DNA of 64,000 nucleotides from assembly GCA_949128115.1 (NCBI GenBank), contig OX421965.1, positions 32,855,681 through 32,919,680 of the forward strand, written 5' to 3'. Position numbers and translations under genes: made by a program. A model generated the notes under the pieces. That model was not told the origin of the DNA, did not search any database, and saw nothing but the letters and a program-made list of their open reading frames with translations. Below are positions 1-10,539 of the stretch, piece by piece (within the stretch, counting starts at the first letter, position 1; every line of letters begins with the position of its first letter). This DNA comes from Anaspis maculata (taxonomy: Eukaryota; Arthropoda; Insecta; Coleoptera; Scraptiidae).

Positions 1-817
1 ACAACATTCTCGACCATAGCGGCCTTACTATTTCCGAATTGAAAGACGCCATTAAAATTATCGGTGACGTTGCCCCCGTAAGAGTTCTACCCGGCAGATC
101 CAAGGACGGCACCCAATGTCGGCATTGTTCCGACATTGAGAACTACGTTCCTGAAACATTGCCACATGTGCTTGGATCCTGCCCGTTCGGTGAACTCTTA
201 CGGAATCAACGTCATCATACGGTACGTATAGACAATACAAATAGAGAAGACCATATGTTATCACCACCGTCGTCATGGATATTGGGGCATCAAAAACCAA
301 CCAACCTTTTTTTGAATGATGGACTCGCCTGGTTCCTACGCAACCGTAAAAATCCGTGACGATATATGGTCTTTTCTATTTGTATTGTCTATACTATGAT
401 TGCTGACGCGTTGCGAGTAAAGGGTTTTACGGTCTTCGAGGAGGTGAGTTGTCTCGCGAGCTCAGGCAGTACCAGGCGTGTCGACATCCTGGCTATTGAT
501 AAAAAAAAGAGGGCTGGCTGGATCATAGATCCTACTGTTCGGTTTGAAATTAACGAACACCAACCATCAGACATTAATATTGAAAAACAGAGGATCTATG
601 AGCCAACCATCCCTTTTTTTTTTTTAAAGAAAAATACGACCTTCGACAAATCGATGTTGTCGGGTTGCTTGTCGGCGCTCGTGGGACCATCACCACCCCC
701 TTTAAAGAGTTTTGTTTTAAATTTGGCATTCGTTCTAAATTATGTAAATCAGTAGCGTCAGTAGCCTTGAAAAAGTCCATTTACATTTTGCGAAACCATT
801 TATATAAAATTACTTAG
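1..817 (+). pseudogene. R2-like non-LTR retrotransposon, C-terminal end of the ORF (zinc knuckle plus restriction-like endonuclease), broken
   Basis: The frame is open from base 3, so the reverse transcriptase lies upstream of the window. Seen: a CRHC pair near 117-128, then ETLPHVLGSC and an RHH near 151-218. This is the Cys-Cys-His-Cys knuckle and following basic motif that precede the endonuclease of R2-type elements. After an inserted MITE come GSTRRVDILAID, GWIIDPTVRFE and EKQRIYEP (about 465-605), the PD-(D/E)XK-like nuclease core of that family. A run of 12 T at 614-625 shifts the frame. In the next frame VGLLVGARGTITTPF and FKFGIRSKL continue the family's usual tail to a TAG at 815-817. 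Family knowledge: these proteins cleave target DNA and prime reverse transcription. This copy has at least a stop inside the MITE and one frameshift, so it is dead. The clade within the R2 group is not resolved. Confidence 0.85.
229..391 (+). mobile_element. 163-bp TA-flanked MITE (family M1), copy 1, inside the R2-like ORF
   Basis: The terminal inverted repeats of about 30 bp start TAGACAATACAAATAGA and end with the complementary TCTATTTGTATTGTCTA. A TA dinucleotide is duplicated on both sides (227-228 and 392-393), as for Tc1/mariner-type insertions. Insert plus duplication is 165 bp, a multiple of three, so the two halves of the retrotransposon ORF stay in one frame. The only break is a TGA at 357-359 that the MITE brings in. 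A second copy lies at 9097-9257. Confidence 0.85.
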
Positions 818-1210
818 TTCTCTCTTACATTTATACATCTATATTTACTAAGTTCACAAGCTTAACTATATACCTACTTTTTCGAAATTCAGATTACTAT
901 TTAAGTTTACCTATTATTGTGTTATTTTTTGTGTTACAGTATCCTTTGTATTTAGCAGCCCAAATTGTGGGAAGGTGTCATTTTTTAATAAATGTCTGTA
1001 TATATAAGAAGAACAGGAAATAGAATAATAAGAAAATGCTACGAAGTAAACAAATATGTGATAGACAATCTGAAAGGGTATATACCATATATATACGCAC
1101 ATATACGGTACTATACATCATATATACAAATTTCACACACAACATAGGTACACATATATAACATACAACATACCATACATATTAACATACTACATGATGC
1201 ATACGTATAC
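818..1210 (+). other. AT-rich gap, probable 3' UTR of the R2-like element and TATA/ACATA low-complexity DNA
   Basis: No coding signal. AT-rich sequence follows the retrotransposon stop codon. From about 1077 to 1205 it becomes simple TATA, ACATA and CATAC repeats. The 3' end of the retroelement is not visible as a poly(A). Confidence 0.4.
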
Positions 1211-1670
1211 AGGGTGGTCCTCGTTCTATGTCACCAAACCCAAGGATCAACAGAAAATGAGAAATGAAGGGGACCCTCCCCAGAAAACACACCTGAGAAA
1301 CGCCCAACAACAGAGATACAGTGATGTAGTGTTAAATTGAGAAAATGAAAATAGAAAAAACTAGAACTTACCTATTTGAAATTTGTTTTCGGTATTATTA
1401 TTAGCATTGCTATTATCAATCCGAAAAATTTTCGCCTGCGCCATTTTGCTCGCTTCGCTCGCACTTTCAGAAATTGGTGTTTCATTTTTTAATTTTTTTT
1501 ATCCAGAAATTCTCGTCTTTATTTTCATTTTTGGAAATCTGACATCTCTAGTCTGAGGGGGGGGGGCTTTTTACCATGAATTTGCCCGGGCCCTTTCAAA
1601 GGTCCCAGCACGCGCCTGCTTGTTTGCCATCATGAGGCGTAGCGTAGCCAGTGAATAATTCGATAGCACG
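1211..1670. other. Non-coding stretch with transposon-like scraps
   Basis: It opens with ACAGGGTGG, a terminus type seen again at 42.7-44.0 kb. Bases 1396-1470 (TTATTATTAGC, then TTTTCGCCTGCG and GCTCGCTTCGCTCGC) resemble, in reverse, the interior of the hAT-like elements at 12.9 and 13.6 kb (GCAGGCGAAATTTTTT next to ATAATAATAA). A G10-G11 run lies near 1557-1567. No gene seen. Confidence 0.4.
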
Positions 1671-1672
1671 TT

Positions 1673-1786
1673 CAAATGAATGAATGAACAAACGAATGAA
1701 TGAATGAATGAACGAACGAATGAATGATCGAATGAATGAACGAACGAACGAACGAACGAATGAAAGAATGAATGAATAAATGATTC
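1673..1786. repeat. Imperfect (GAAT)n/(GAAC)n tetranucleotide microsatellite
   Basis: About 114 bp of GAAT units interspersed with GAAC and a few variants. Reading frames across it give a Ser-Phe-Ile-His repeat on the minus strand, which is an artefact of the tetranucleotide. Confidence 0.95.
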
Positions 1787-1922
1787 AATATAGGTTCGAG
1801 TGGATTTAACCGGATTAGGTAATTGAATAATTTGAATGCGAAACAGAATTCAATTGATGAACGAATGAATTGATGAATTTTCACTAGTTATTAAAAAAAT
1901 CTGTTCTAAATTATCAGTTTTT

Positions 1923-2160
1923 TAGCTGTATCTCACGGAACTCGACTCCCAATATACCGTTTGAAAGCCCATAAAAAAAATGGTATTCAGAACAGTTGAA
2001 AGTATTGCCCCATATGTCATCTGTCAAATAATAAAAGATGTCAAAGTTCAAAACTTTACCATTCAATCTATGTGATGGATTGGGACCAAATTTGGCAGGA
2101 ACCAACAAAGCAAAAGAGTCAAATTAAGTCTGCAGTTGTAATCTTCCACCATTTTCCAGT
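1923..2160 (+). repeat. Dispersed repeat, copy 1 (second copy at 3467-3715)
   Basis: It shares with 3467-3715, in the same orientation and order, segments such as TATCTCACGGAACT, ATTCAGRACAGTTGAAAGTA, TTCAAAACTTT-CCATTCAA, GATGGATTG-ACCAAATT and TCTGCAGTT. The copies are diverged and carry small indels. No terminal repeats or coding signal were found, so the class is unknown. Confidence 0.75.
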
Positions 2161-2687
2161 CGAGCGTTATGAATTTCCAAAATTTCTCCTAGCCGTTGCC
2201 ACCCAAGAGGGCCTCTCGCCTGTATTTTGACTAGGATGACTCGCCTGTGATGCCAGAACTTCACTCAAAAATTTATTCCTGCTCGGAGATCGGCTTGATT
2301 CGAAAAACTCAAACTGATATCGAAAGTATATTGGATTGTGCGTCGTATAGACCAATTTTCAAAATCGACACAATTCCGGTTTCCCGACAGTAGTTTTTTC
2401 AAAATAATATTAGCACATTCCGTGAATTCGAAAAAACTGCAATGCAAACTTTGACATGCCCGTGAGCCCCATGAAATATTCATTTTAGGTGCAGACATGC
2501 TGGGAATGGAAGTTGGAGAAAAGATTGAATAATTTTTGTGTAGAAAATTGTCGGAAGCGGACCCACGGTTTCCGAGTTTTCAACCCTGGGAAAAACTGCA
2601 AATTTTCCAACTTTTTGCACTTCACATTCTCTACTCACATCAGATATCTAAAGGAAAAGTGCCTAATATAAGGATAGTTCCTAATAT
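2161..2687. other. No feature recognised
   Basis: Unique-looking non-coding sequence. Reading frames are short and show no recognisable motif. Confidence 0.5.
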
Positions 2688-2905
2688 TAGCCCAGGCATA
2701 TTAGGGTTTGACCCTGAAATAAGTATGTCCCTTTTGAAATTTTCTACAAACGGCCTTTGGCCAATGTTGGAACAACATACTAAAAGTTCCGGTCCAACAA
2801 GTGTGCGGAAGATTGTTTTTTTTTTTGGCAAGAAAGTAGTAAGTGCCGCCAAATCAGATAAACCCTTGCTGTAGTCCAGAAGAGGGTACTGTAAGTCTCA
2901 ACTTT
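2688..2905 (+). mobile_element. Truncated end of a TAGCCCAGGC-type element (family T)
   Basis: It starts TAGCCCAGGCATATTAG, one base different from the terminus at 10455. It continues with the family's subterminal features in order: GGAACAACATACTAAAAGT, then TTTTTTTTTGGCAAGAAAGTAGTAAGTG, equivalent to the GGCGGCAAAAAGGTATAAGTG of the 10.5 kb copies. No matching right terminus is present, so this is one broken end only. Confidence 0.6.
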
Positions 2906-3466
2906 GACCATGTCATCAAGCAATGTGCTAATCAATTTTCTGATCAATGTACTGGAAGCTCCAGGCCTTGAATTGTGGGCGTCATAGTTTTTGATGAGCA
3001 GGAAGAGAGCAAGTTCCGTAACAGTGGTAACTCTGTGAAATTTGATTTCTTCAAAACTTGGAAGGGCCCTGGTTGGTCTGAATGCCTTTTAAGCAATGCT
3101 GATCCACATTTTAAAACAGAATTCTCCGATTTCTCTCCTCCCGACCCATCACCAACCAAAGAGAAGGGAAATTATTGTGATGGCGCTAAAGAACATTTTT
3201 CGAGATGAGCACGGAAACATTAATATTTATAGAATATTAGAACCATTTCCAAATAAAAGTTTGTCTGCTGTGTGTCTGACCGTGTTTGTGCCTGGCTGTG
3301 TGTGTGTGTCTGTCAGTAATATTTCACGATAACGACCAAATGGTTGATCTGATAGGCTTGAAATTTGGTATGATGGTATGCAGACATGATTTTGCTGTCG
3401 ATTGAGCCCAATAATTTTTGGCTGTCGTCTGGCATACAAAAAAGTCACTATCAAAAAATGACAGAA
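2906..3466. other. No gene; short GT-rich patch
   Basis: Non-coding. A TGTGTGTGTGTCTGTC patch near 3296-3313 is followed by CTTGAAATTTGGTATGATGG. It runs straight into the dispersed repeat at 3467, so it may be an extension of that repeat. Confidence 0.4.
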
Positions 3467-3715
3467 GCTATATCTCACGGAACTTGACACGCAATATGTC
3501 ATTTGAGAGCTTTTGCAAAACTGTAGGTATTCAGGACAGTTGAAAGTACTTCTCTATCTGTCGCATGTCAGATATTAAAAAATGTCCAAATTCAAAACTT
3601 TGCCATTCAATTATCCAAAATCTATTTGATGGATTGCAACCAAATTCGACAGGCAGCAACAGAATTGAAGAATCAAATTAGGTCTGCAGTTAGAGTTTTC
3701 CATCATCTCTCAATT
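3467..3715 (+). repeat. Dispersed repeat, copy 2 (first copy at 1923-2160)
   Basis: Direct-orientation partner of 1923-2160, with the same ordered blocks. The internal spacing differs by several small indels, consistent with an old interspersed repeat and not a recent duplication. Confidence 0.75.
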
Positions 3716-4200
3716 AGGCACTATACAGGATGATTTACCACCAAATGGACATGGCCTGAGGGTAGGTCCAGTTTTCCCAGGCAAACCAGGATCTGGCTCT
3801 GAAAATTTTCTAACGCTGTTAGTTTTGAGGTTACAGGGTGATTCATGTATTTTGTCGATTTTTTAAATAAGCCATATCTTTGTAAAGATCCAATGGATTC
3901 GATTAAAATTTTGTGAGTTATTTCTTCTATTGATATGACACAACGCCTAATCAAGCAGTTCAAATTTTCTAAAGCCGGTCTTGATAAAAAAAACTTCAAA
4001 GTTTTTTTCAAAAAAGACGTTCTGTATGGCGTCTTGGCGTCGTATCTATATTTTTTCAAACTTATTTCCACATTTACAAACGACATAAAACATGCTATAA
4101 GTACCGCAAGAAAAATTGCTTGACACCATTGAGCTGTCAATAAAATCTTGATAATCCTGAAAATTTTCAAAGTTAGGATTTTTTATGAATTGATAGTTTG
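3716..4200. other. Non-coding stretch with two ACAGGRTGATT motifs
   Basis: TACAGGATGATTTACC at 3725 and ACAGGGTGATTCATG at 3835 resemble the ACAGGGTG termini found elsewhere in the window. No inverted partner could be matched. Reading frames here have no recognisable domain. Confidence 0.35.
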
Positions 4201-4507
4201 GAATATTTGCAGATGATCTATTATGACCTCAAATTTTAGCCGTTTCGTCAGAAAATTTTTTTTTAACGTTTTCCACCAACTAACTAGGAGCAACAAAAAA
4301 TGTCATCAAAATTTTCGAAGAATTTATGTCACGTCCCTCAATTTTAGCTCAATGTGGGATAGAAGTGAAGTTGAAGGACGTAACAAATTTTTTTTTCAAA
4401 TTCTAAATTAATTTTTGTTTGCTACCGAAAAAACGTGGAATTTTTTCAAATTTTTTTGACGAAACGGCTGAAATTCAAGGCCATAATAGATCATTCGCAA
4501 ATATTTT
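4201..4507. mobile_element. Foldback MITE, about 307 bp
   Basis: The arms of about 62 bp (4201-4262 and 4445-4507) are imperfectly complementary. Left: GATGATCTATTATGACCTCAA, then AGCCGTTTCGTCA. Right: TGACGAAACGGCT, then GGCCATAATAGATCATTC. No clear target duplication or coding content. Confidence 0.75.
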
Positions 4508-5662
4508 GTGACGTTGTTTGAATGTCAAAGCCAACTTCACTAGGCGGGAAATCCAGGCTTCACACTTTTGCGCCCTGCGCATAGTTTTCACTAACGAGCC
4601 CAAACTGTAAGTTACGAATTTCGTTTTGCGTTTGATTGATTTTGTTAGTTGTTCTTTCGTTTTTTATTGTTCTTCAGTGTGGTGTGATTTTTAAATTCTA
4701 TGATTGGAGGTATCTTTTTTGCTGACTTTTTTAATCTCCCATCCAATATGAGTACCCCAGATTAGGAATATCTGTCGCCTAATACCTATGGGATTTTGCA
4801 CCTTTCCACTTTTGAATTTTTTTAACCAACAAATTGTTAATGATATGTATTCCGCTTTCAAAATCCACCTCTAATAACATCACCAAGTATACAAGTAAGA
4901 TATTTCTGCAAAAAAGTAGAACCCCCTAATTTTGTCATACTTTTTAAAAAATGTCAGGCGCTTTTCCTCTACTGCTATACAGTAGGTACCTACTTATTTT
5001 CTTGAAATAAACTGCGCTATTGTAACTCGCCAACGAGTTACTTGTCGCTTGTTTCTATTATACCTACTTGTTTGCGTTTTTTCCAGAATGCTTAAGCTCA
5101 ACCATATACAAAAGCAAACGTCTGATAAGATTCTGTTGTCTTCCTGTTGTCCTCTAGCCATAAATATGAACGAAATAAATCGACAGGAGTGAGGATGCAG
5201 GAAGCAGGATGCAATTTCCCAAAATTGCCAAACTGTCAAAAGTAGACATGAGCAACGACTCGGGGTGGCATGCAGGACCGCGTGGAAATTGAGATAAAAC
5301 CGGCGGTGCTGCGAGCTTTTGTGACATGCCTCTTCAGGTATAGCTCTTCGTATAAATCCCGCCACAATGTGGCGCAACGGTGCAATTATTTTTAGCCAGG
5401 GTCACACTAAAGCACACAAGTCATTTCATTTTTATCTTTTATTAATCTATAATTAGATTATGTCGGAAACGTGCTCCGCGAGGCCGTAGATAGATACTCA
5501 GCAGAAGCGATTGCGATGCTGCGATTGCTTCTACGTTTAGACACACCACTTCGCCTCTAAGCTCCAAAGCCCAGTGTTTTCATCCCAAGTTAACTCTACC
5601 CTGAAGTTATTTATGAAGACTCATTTATGGTTGAATGCCGCAACAGCAACGATTGTTAGAAC
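4508..5662. other. No feature recognised
   Basis: About 1.15 kb of non-coding sequence. A 127-codon open frame on the minus strand at 4994-5377 has no recognisable motif and no start or splice context that I could defend. Confidence 0.4.
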
Positions 5663-5895
5663 GGGCCTTATGAATAAAGATCAAGCAATTGCTTTTGCTT
5701 GATTTTTGTTCCTAGAAAATTCTCAAAAAACTCAGAAACTTCAACCAACTCAATAATTTAGGTTTCAATGAGCATTTGAGTAACTGATTGAAATAATAAC
5801 ATATTTGTTTGGAGTCTCATTTCCAAATGTTTTTCGGTTTTTTTGCTGGTAGATTTTAAGCAAAAGCAATTCTCTGATCTTTATTCATAAAGCCC
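5663..5895. mobile_element. 233-bp MITE with GGGCCTTATGAATAAAG ends
   Basis: The left end GGGCCTTATGAATAAAGATC matches the complement of the right end GATCTTTATTCATAAAGCCC. The match extends about 40 bp to the AATTGCTTTTGCTT motif on both sides. No clear target duplication. The GGGCC start resembles other MITEs here (11644, 47182). Confidence 0.8.
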
Positions 5896-6084
5896 AATGT
5901 AGACATTGGTCAAACAACACGTTCTTCACACGGGAAGCACACAAGCGAAAAAAGTCTTGTGGACGTCTTCAAATTTTGAATTTTTCAAAGAAAATCAAGA
6001 TCTTGGATTTTTTTTGAAAAATTGAAAGTTTGGGGAGGTTGATCCCTAGTACTTTTTTGTAACTTTTCATCTAGCTTACTCCGA

Positions 6085-6414
6085 GTCGGCAGTAGCTCAG
6101 TGGTTGGAGCGTTGGGCTGCGAACCTAAAGGTAGAGAGTTCGATACCACGCGTCGGCAGTAATGAAAAATTCACTGATGCTGTCGTAACCTTTCCGGCAA
6201 GCGATCAACCCAGTCGCTATAAATAATTGGGTACCTGCGTTCTGTGTGAACAAGGGGCAATAAGGCGGTTGTCTGAGGCGTGATGCTTACCACATCACCT
6301 CGGGCCTCCAGGGGTTCGCGACAACCGGGTAGTGAACACAAGGAACGGAAGCTCTAACTTTCCGCTTTGTAGGCCAAGTTCCTCAATGGGATGTGGAGCC
6401 ACACTATTATTACT
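6085..6414 (+). mobile_element. tRNA-derived SINE
   Basis: The head has a polymerase III A box (TAGCTCAGTGGTTGG at 6093) and a B box (GAGTTCGATACC at 6136) with tRNA-like spacing of about 40 bp. A body of about 260 bp unrelated to tRNA ends in ATTATTAC. The sequence does not close into a full tRNA cloverleaf, so it is not a tRNA gene. The start is set at the tRNA-like head and the end at the short A/T tail. No target duplication was resolved. Confidence 0.75.
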
Positions 6415-6842
6415 TTGAAAGTAATGGCTTCCAAGCGATGACTTCACAAAAACGTATTATTTGACTTATAATGCGGTCACTCTAACCAGAGATGAAAATA
6501 CTGCCCGTATAAAGGATCTTGGTACCAAGCTAAATCTACAAACTCTAGTATTCGCTTGGAAACAAAAGTCAGCTTGATGAATAAATTAATTGAAATTGCT
6601 GTTGTTTGTACAGTTGAGATCGCATAAATGGGAACACTTCATTCTTATTTTCCATATTCTGACTCTGACCGCTTGTGAAGTAATCTCCCCATTGGAACTT
6701 GGCTAGCCATGGAAGTGAGAACGTCTATTCTGTGCTGTCGTGAAAATCGGACAGAAGAATCAAATAATATCAGTTCATATTGGAAAAGAAAAACAGTGTC
6801 AGTGTCACAGTGTTTCCATTTATGAGCTCGTCACTGTACACA
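6415..6842. other. No feature recognised
   Basis: Non-coding sequence between the SINE and a foldback element. Confidence 0.5.
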
Positions 6843-6844
6843 AG

Positions 6845-7062
6845 TATATCCCATACACTTTTTATTTTCAGTAGGATGATTTTTTAGAACAAAAATAAAG
6901 TGACAAGTCGGAGCGCTGGGAGAATACGGCCGATGGCTGCTGATAATTTCGCTCCAAAACTTTGCAGGTGCCATCAGCCGTAGTCGTAGCCCCCCAGCTT
7001 GTCACTTTATTTTTGCTCCAAAAAGTCATTCTACTGAAGATAGAAAGTGTATGGGATATATT
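6845..7062. mobile_element. Foldback MITE, about 218 bp
   Basis: The arms of about 95 bp meet near 6945. Left: TATCCCATACACTTTTTATT, then AAAATAAAGTGACAAG. Right: CTTGTCACTTTATTTTTGCT, then AAAGTGTATGGGATA. TA-rich flanks on both sides may be a TA duplication. Confidence 0.75.
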
Positions 7063-8093
7063 AGCCCAGGCGCCAGGAAAAACAATAAAGAAATAATTGT
7101 TTCCTGGCTGGAAACTAGTTTAAAACGATCTGTGTAGCTTGGGCAGGGCCGGCAACAATAGTGGTGCTGACGTGCTCGAGCACCACAATAATTCGAAGAG
7201 GTGGTGCTGAGCACCACATGTTAAAAATGCAAAAATTGAAATTAGCGCTATAGCACTCCAACTTACCAATTTCGAGAATTTTTGTTTTATTTTGAAAGTT
7301 TTATTCATGTGTTATTACCCCTATATTATACAGGTGTCCCAGAATGAAGTAGCCAATGGCCTATGGAAGTCCAGAAAACATTAAAAGACCTCTATATTAC
7401 TTTTTTTGCGAAAGCTCAATATTAAACGAGATACAGCTCTTCAAAATTTGACTTTTTTTATTGGTTTTTCATGAATAATTCATAGACGGGTTGAAGTATT
7501 CGGCTGAAATTCGCCAGAGACTAAAACTCTGAGTGCTGACTCAGAATTGACCTTTCCAATTTTAGGAGATAGAAAGTACATGGTTTTTCGAGGTCACCTT
7601 TGACGTTTTGACGTTTATGACGTTTGGACGTTTCGTTTCTGACTTTTGCGGGAATTTTGAATCGGTTAGCTATACTGTTCCCATTATCATGTGGGGAAAG
7701 TCACTAGAGCCCATAAGGGAGTTTTTAATGGACGAAGTAATAGAGTTTTTTCGTAGTAAGATGCACGTGTCTGGTGCAGCGTGATCCCTGGTGGTGCTGG
7801 TGCAGCCACACTTCCATCAAGTTTGGGTCTTTCCTGAACCGGTGCATGGTGATGCCGGGTGTATTCGTCTTATTCTCGCACTCGCATAGAGCGACACAAC
7901 ACCCTTGAACCATTTCTGTAAGTATCTTCTCAGTTTTCCACTACATATAACACACTTATTGGTAAGAACGAGGGTGAGAATAAGTGAAATCATGAAATCC
8001 ATGCTGAAATCAAATAAATACACGACAGAGCGCTTGTCAGATTCGAAAAATTTCCCATTGTCAGAAACGAAATGTCATATCTCAAGAAACATA
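7063..8093. other. Non-coding; possible isolated transposon ends
   Basis: TTAGCCCAGGCGCC at 7061 looks like a family T terminus, but the following bases do not match that family. CAGGGCCGGC at 7144 and ACAGGTGTCCCAGAATG at 7331 are typical transposon-end strings without visible partners. No supportable gene. Confidence 0.35.
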
Positions 8094-8280
8094 GGGCGCT
8101 TTCCAATAACTGCGACAAGACGGATACACAATGTCAAAGTGCACTTGCCAGCTCAATTCTAAACTCAGCCTCGCCAATGTTTCGATTGTGTCGACATGTG
8201 GTGCTATTACTGCTATTGGAACGCTAGCTGTGTCAAATTGTGTCGAACTGTGTCCTTATACGCCTTATTGGGAAGCGCCC
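8094..8280. mobile_element. 187-bp MITE with GGGCGCTTTCCAATAA ends
   Basis: The left end GGGCGCTTTCCAATAACTGC pairs with the right end GCCTTATTGGGAAGCGCCC. Internal TGTGTC/GACACA motifs also pair. No convincing target duplication. Confidence 0.75.
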
Positions 8281-9096
8281 AATGACCTCGATTAACCGTA
8301 TCTTATACGCATGACGTCACAGTAAAGAGAGACAACGGAAAATTGGAGACCTCAATTGAATGTCGAACCACATAATGAGTGTTTCCGGCAGTTTTGAATT
8401 CTTCTAGACTGTTCTCATACTAGTTTAGTCTGGCGATGCTCAGCGTTCTCCCTGGCGGGCGTAGTAGGCATCGCAATTCGACCGACCGAAAGAAAAATAA
8501 TTTGTGTACTCTCCATGTGCAGTTTGGGATTGATTTCCTCGACATAATGTTAGGAAAATAGTTCAGTCTATCCACCCCTGCGATTATTTCAATAACCTCC
8601 AGTTGGACACTGAAAAAAGTACGTCTGAACTGGATGTTGAAAAATACCCACTTCTTAGCCTACCAATCAACCCAAAATTTAGAATTTAAAAAATTGACTT
8701 CATAATAGGATCTTGGGAATGCCAAATAACAGGTTAGGACACAAAACACGCCAACTTCGCATCCTGTTGTATGTTTGAAAAAATAAAAAGTGATTTCTTT
8801 GACCTCCCGAAGAAATTATTTTTTCAAGCATGAAGGATGAAAGAGACATGGCGACCAATGCCATCGAGATTCACAATGGAGTCACATCATCCCCATTTGA
8901 GTGATACAACGAAATTGAAAGATGGTTTGGTAGGAGTTCTTGGACCGTCAACTTGCCAGGGCCCCCTGCGGCCCCCCTAAGGGGAAGCTCTTGTGCTTCC
9001 CCTTCTAATATCGTTCGTTGGGCCTTATAGAACATTCATGCTAAAGAAATTTTCTGTATCATCAAATGCCGTATAGGAATGGCTACCAACCCCACT
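8281..9096. other. No gene; one short hairpin
   Basis: Non-coding. A perfect 10-bp stem AAGGGGAAGC/GCTTCCCCTT with a 6-nt loop lies at about 8980-9005, with no run of T after it and no gene before it. Confidence 0.4.
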
Positions 9097-9257
9097 AATA
9101 CAAATAGAAAAGACCATATGTTGTCACGGATTTTAACGGTTGCGTAGGAACCAGGCAAGTCCATCATTCAAAAAAAGGTTGGCTGATTTTTGTTGCCCCA
9201 ATATCCATGACGACGGTAGTGATAACATAATATGGTCTTCTCTATTTGTATTGTCTA
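9097..9257 (-). mobile_element. MITE family M1, copy 2 (reverse orientation)
   Basis: Inverted relative to 229-391 and highly similar throughout. The end near 9257 is complete (TTGTATTGTCTA followed by TA). The other end, at 9097, lacks about the first 9 bases, so the TA duplication cannot be checked on that side. Confidence 0.8.
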
Positions 9258-9977
9258 TATATTGAAATGAGAAAAAAATAATGTAGTGGATTAGTTTATT
9301 ACTTATTTTACCTACCGTGCACCCTGTCGACGTTGAACAAGTGTATACCTCCTTTTCGTAGAATGCTCCATGATTCAATAATACTCAAGTCAAAATTGAA
9401 AAAATGAATAGTGCATGCCAAGATGTTGGGATACATTTTACCCCGCTCCTCCCCCTCACCTCGCTCTTTTGTAAGTTCATTTACTTAGCTCAACATTGAC
9501 CTTGCATGCAATCAAGCTGATGGCGATGTGTCACCGAAGACCGACGGTTTCCACTTTTATGTCTCGAATTGTTTCATTTAGATGTGATCGAACAGAAGGG
9601 CTCCAGCACAGTAACTAGACCGACCATTTGAATTGAACGCTTCGTCGATTTTGATTAGTAGGCAAATAGAATCATCCGATGCGATACATATGTTCATTCA
9701 TTTTATGTTTTGGGTAAATAATAGTGTTGGTAGTATTGATAGTTGATCGATAGGCTAGATGTTTGACTTCGTTTGCGCATCGAGGCTCTAAAAGTGAACT
9801 TTTTTGGACGAATCTGAGCTCGACGGCCGAGGCGGCAGCAAAGCAAGGAATGCGCTACCTAGACCGCAAAGTGAGTGCTGTTCCAAAAGTGAAACGTGAC
9901 GTCGTTTACTGTTATGAAATGTGAGCTCCACGTTTCCGGTCGTCAAATTATTGAAGTACGTAACTGTAACTAAATAC
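9258..9977. other. No feature recognised
   Basis: Non-coding stretch up to the solo LTR. No motif or repeat was identified apart from a short TGTAACTAAATAC next to the LTR that supplies its flanking ATAC. Confidence 0.5.
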
Positions 9978-10454
9978 TGTTACGTATTTCGCGTACGGGT
10001 TCGATTATAATTGAGACGATCGTTTCAAAATTGAAACACACACTATTTATTACTGCGTACTACAATAAATACACGCCAACAATTATCACTACTTGAAATA
10101 TCGCAAGTACTTCGCTTCTATCCGCTCACTACCACTTCGCATTTAATACTGACCAGATACTGACTGCCTAGGCCGATCCGTGCTTCATATATGCCTCCGA
10201 TTTGTGTTCCCGAACTTTCCATCCTCCTCCAGCAATTCCACAGTGAACCGGCATACGATTTTTAGACGACTCCCGAATAATCACACACCTCTTTGGCGTG
10301 CTTCCTGTGTGTTTTGGAATGTCGGCGCCTCCGCCAATTTGGCTGATGTTTTCTGATCGACCGTTCAAGTCTCTTATGTAATTTTAATCGCAAGCCATCA
10401 CGTATATTCCGGAAATGTCCAGAGTTCGGCAACTTGTAGGTACACTGCGACCTA
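9978..10454 (-). repeat. Solo LTR copy 1, left part (continues at 41138-41188)
   Basis: It starts TGTTACGTATTTCGCG. Together with 41138-41188, which ends CTGCTCGTAACA, it forms about 528 bp that aligns along its whole length with 44186-44710. ATAC flanks both outer ends (9974-9977 and 41189-41192), a 4-bp target duplication. On the minus strand the order U3, TATA-like TATATGAAG, R-U5 is plausible, so the LTR probably reads leftward. No internal retroelement sequence remains next to it. The superfamily is not determined. Confidence 0.75.
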
Positions 10455-10539
10455 TAGCCCAGGCATTTTAGATCAAAATTGACCAAAACCTGGAAAAAAT
10501 AACGTAAGTTTCTAAAAATTGGTATAACGCTTCCACTTT

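Noticed and set aside
4994..5377. 127-codon minus-strand frame
   Set aside because: No recognisable motif, Cys/Arg-heavy chance-like composition, and no gene context.
6085..6158. tRNA gene
   Set aside because: The promoter boxes are present, but the acceptor and anticodon stems do not pair and a SINE body follows directly.
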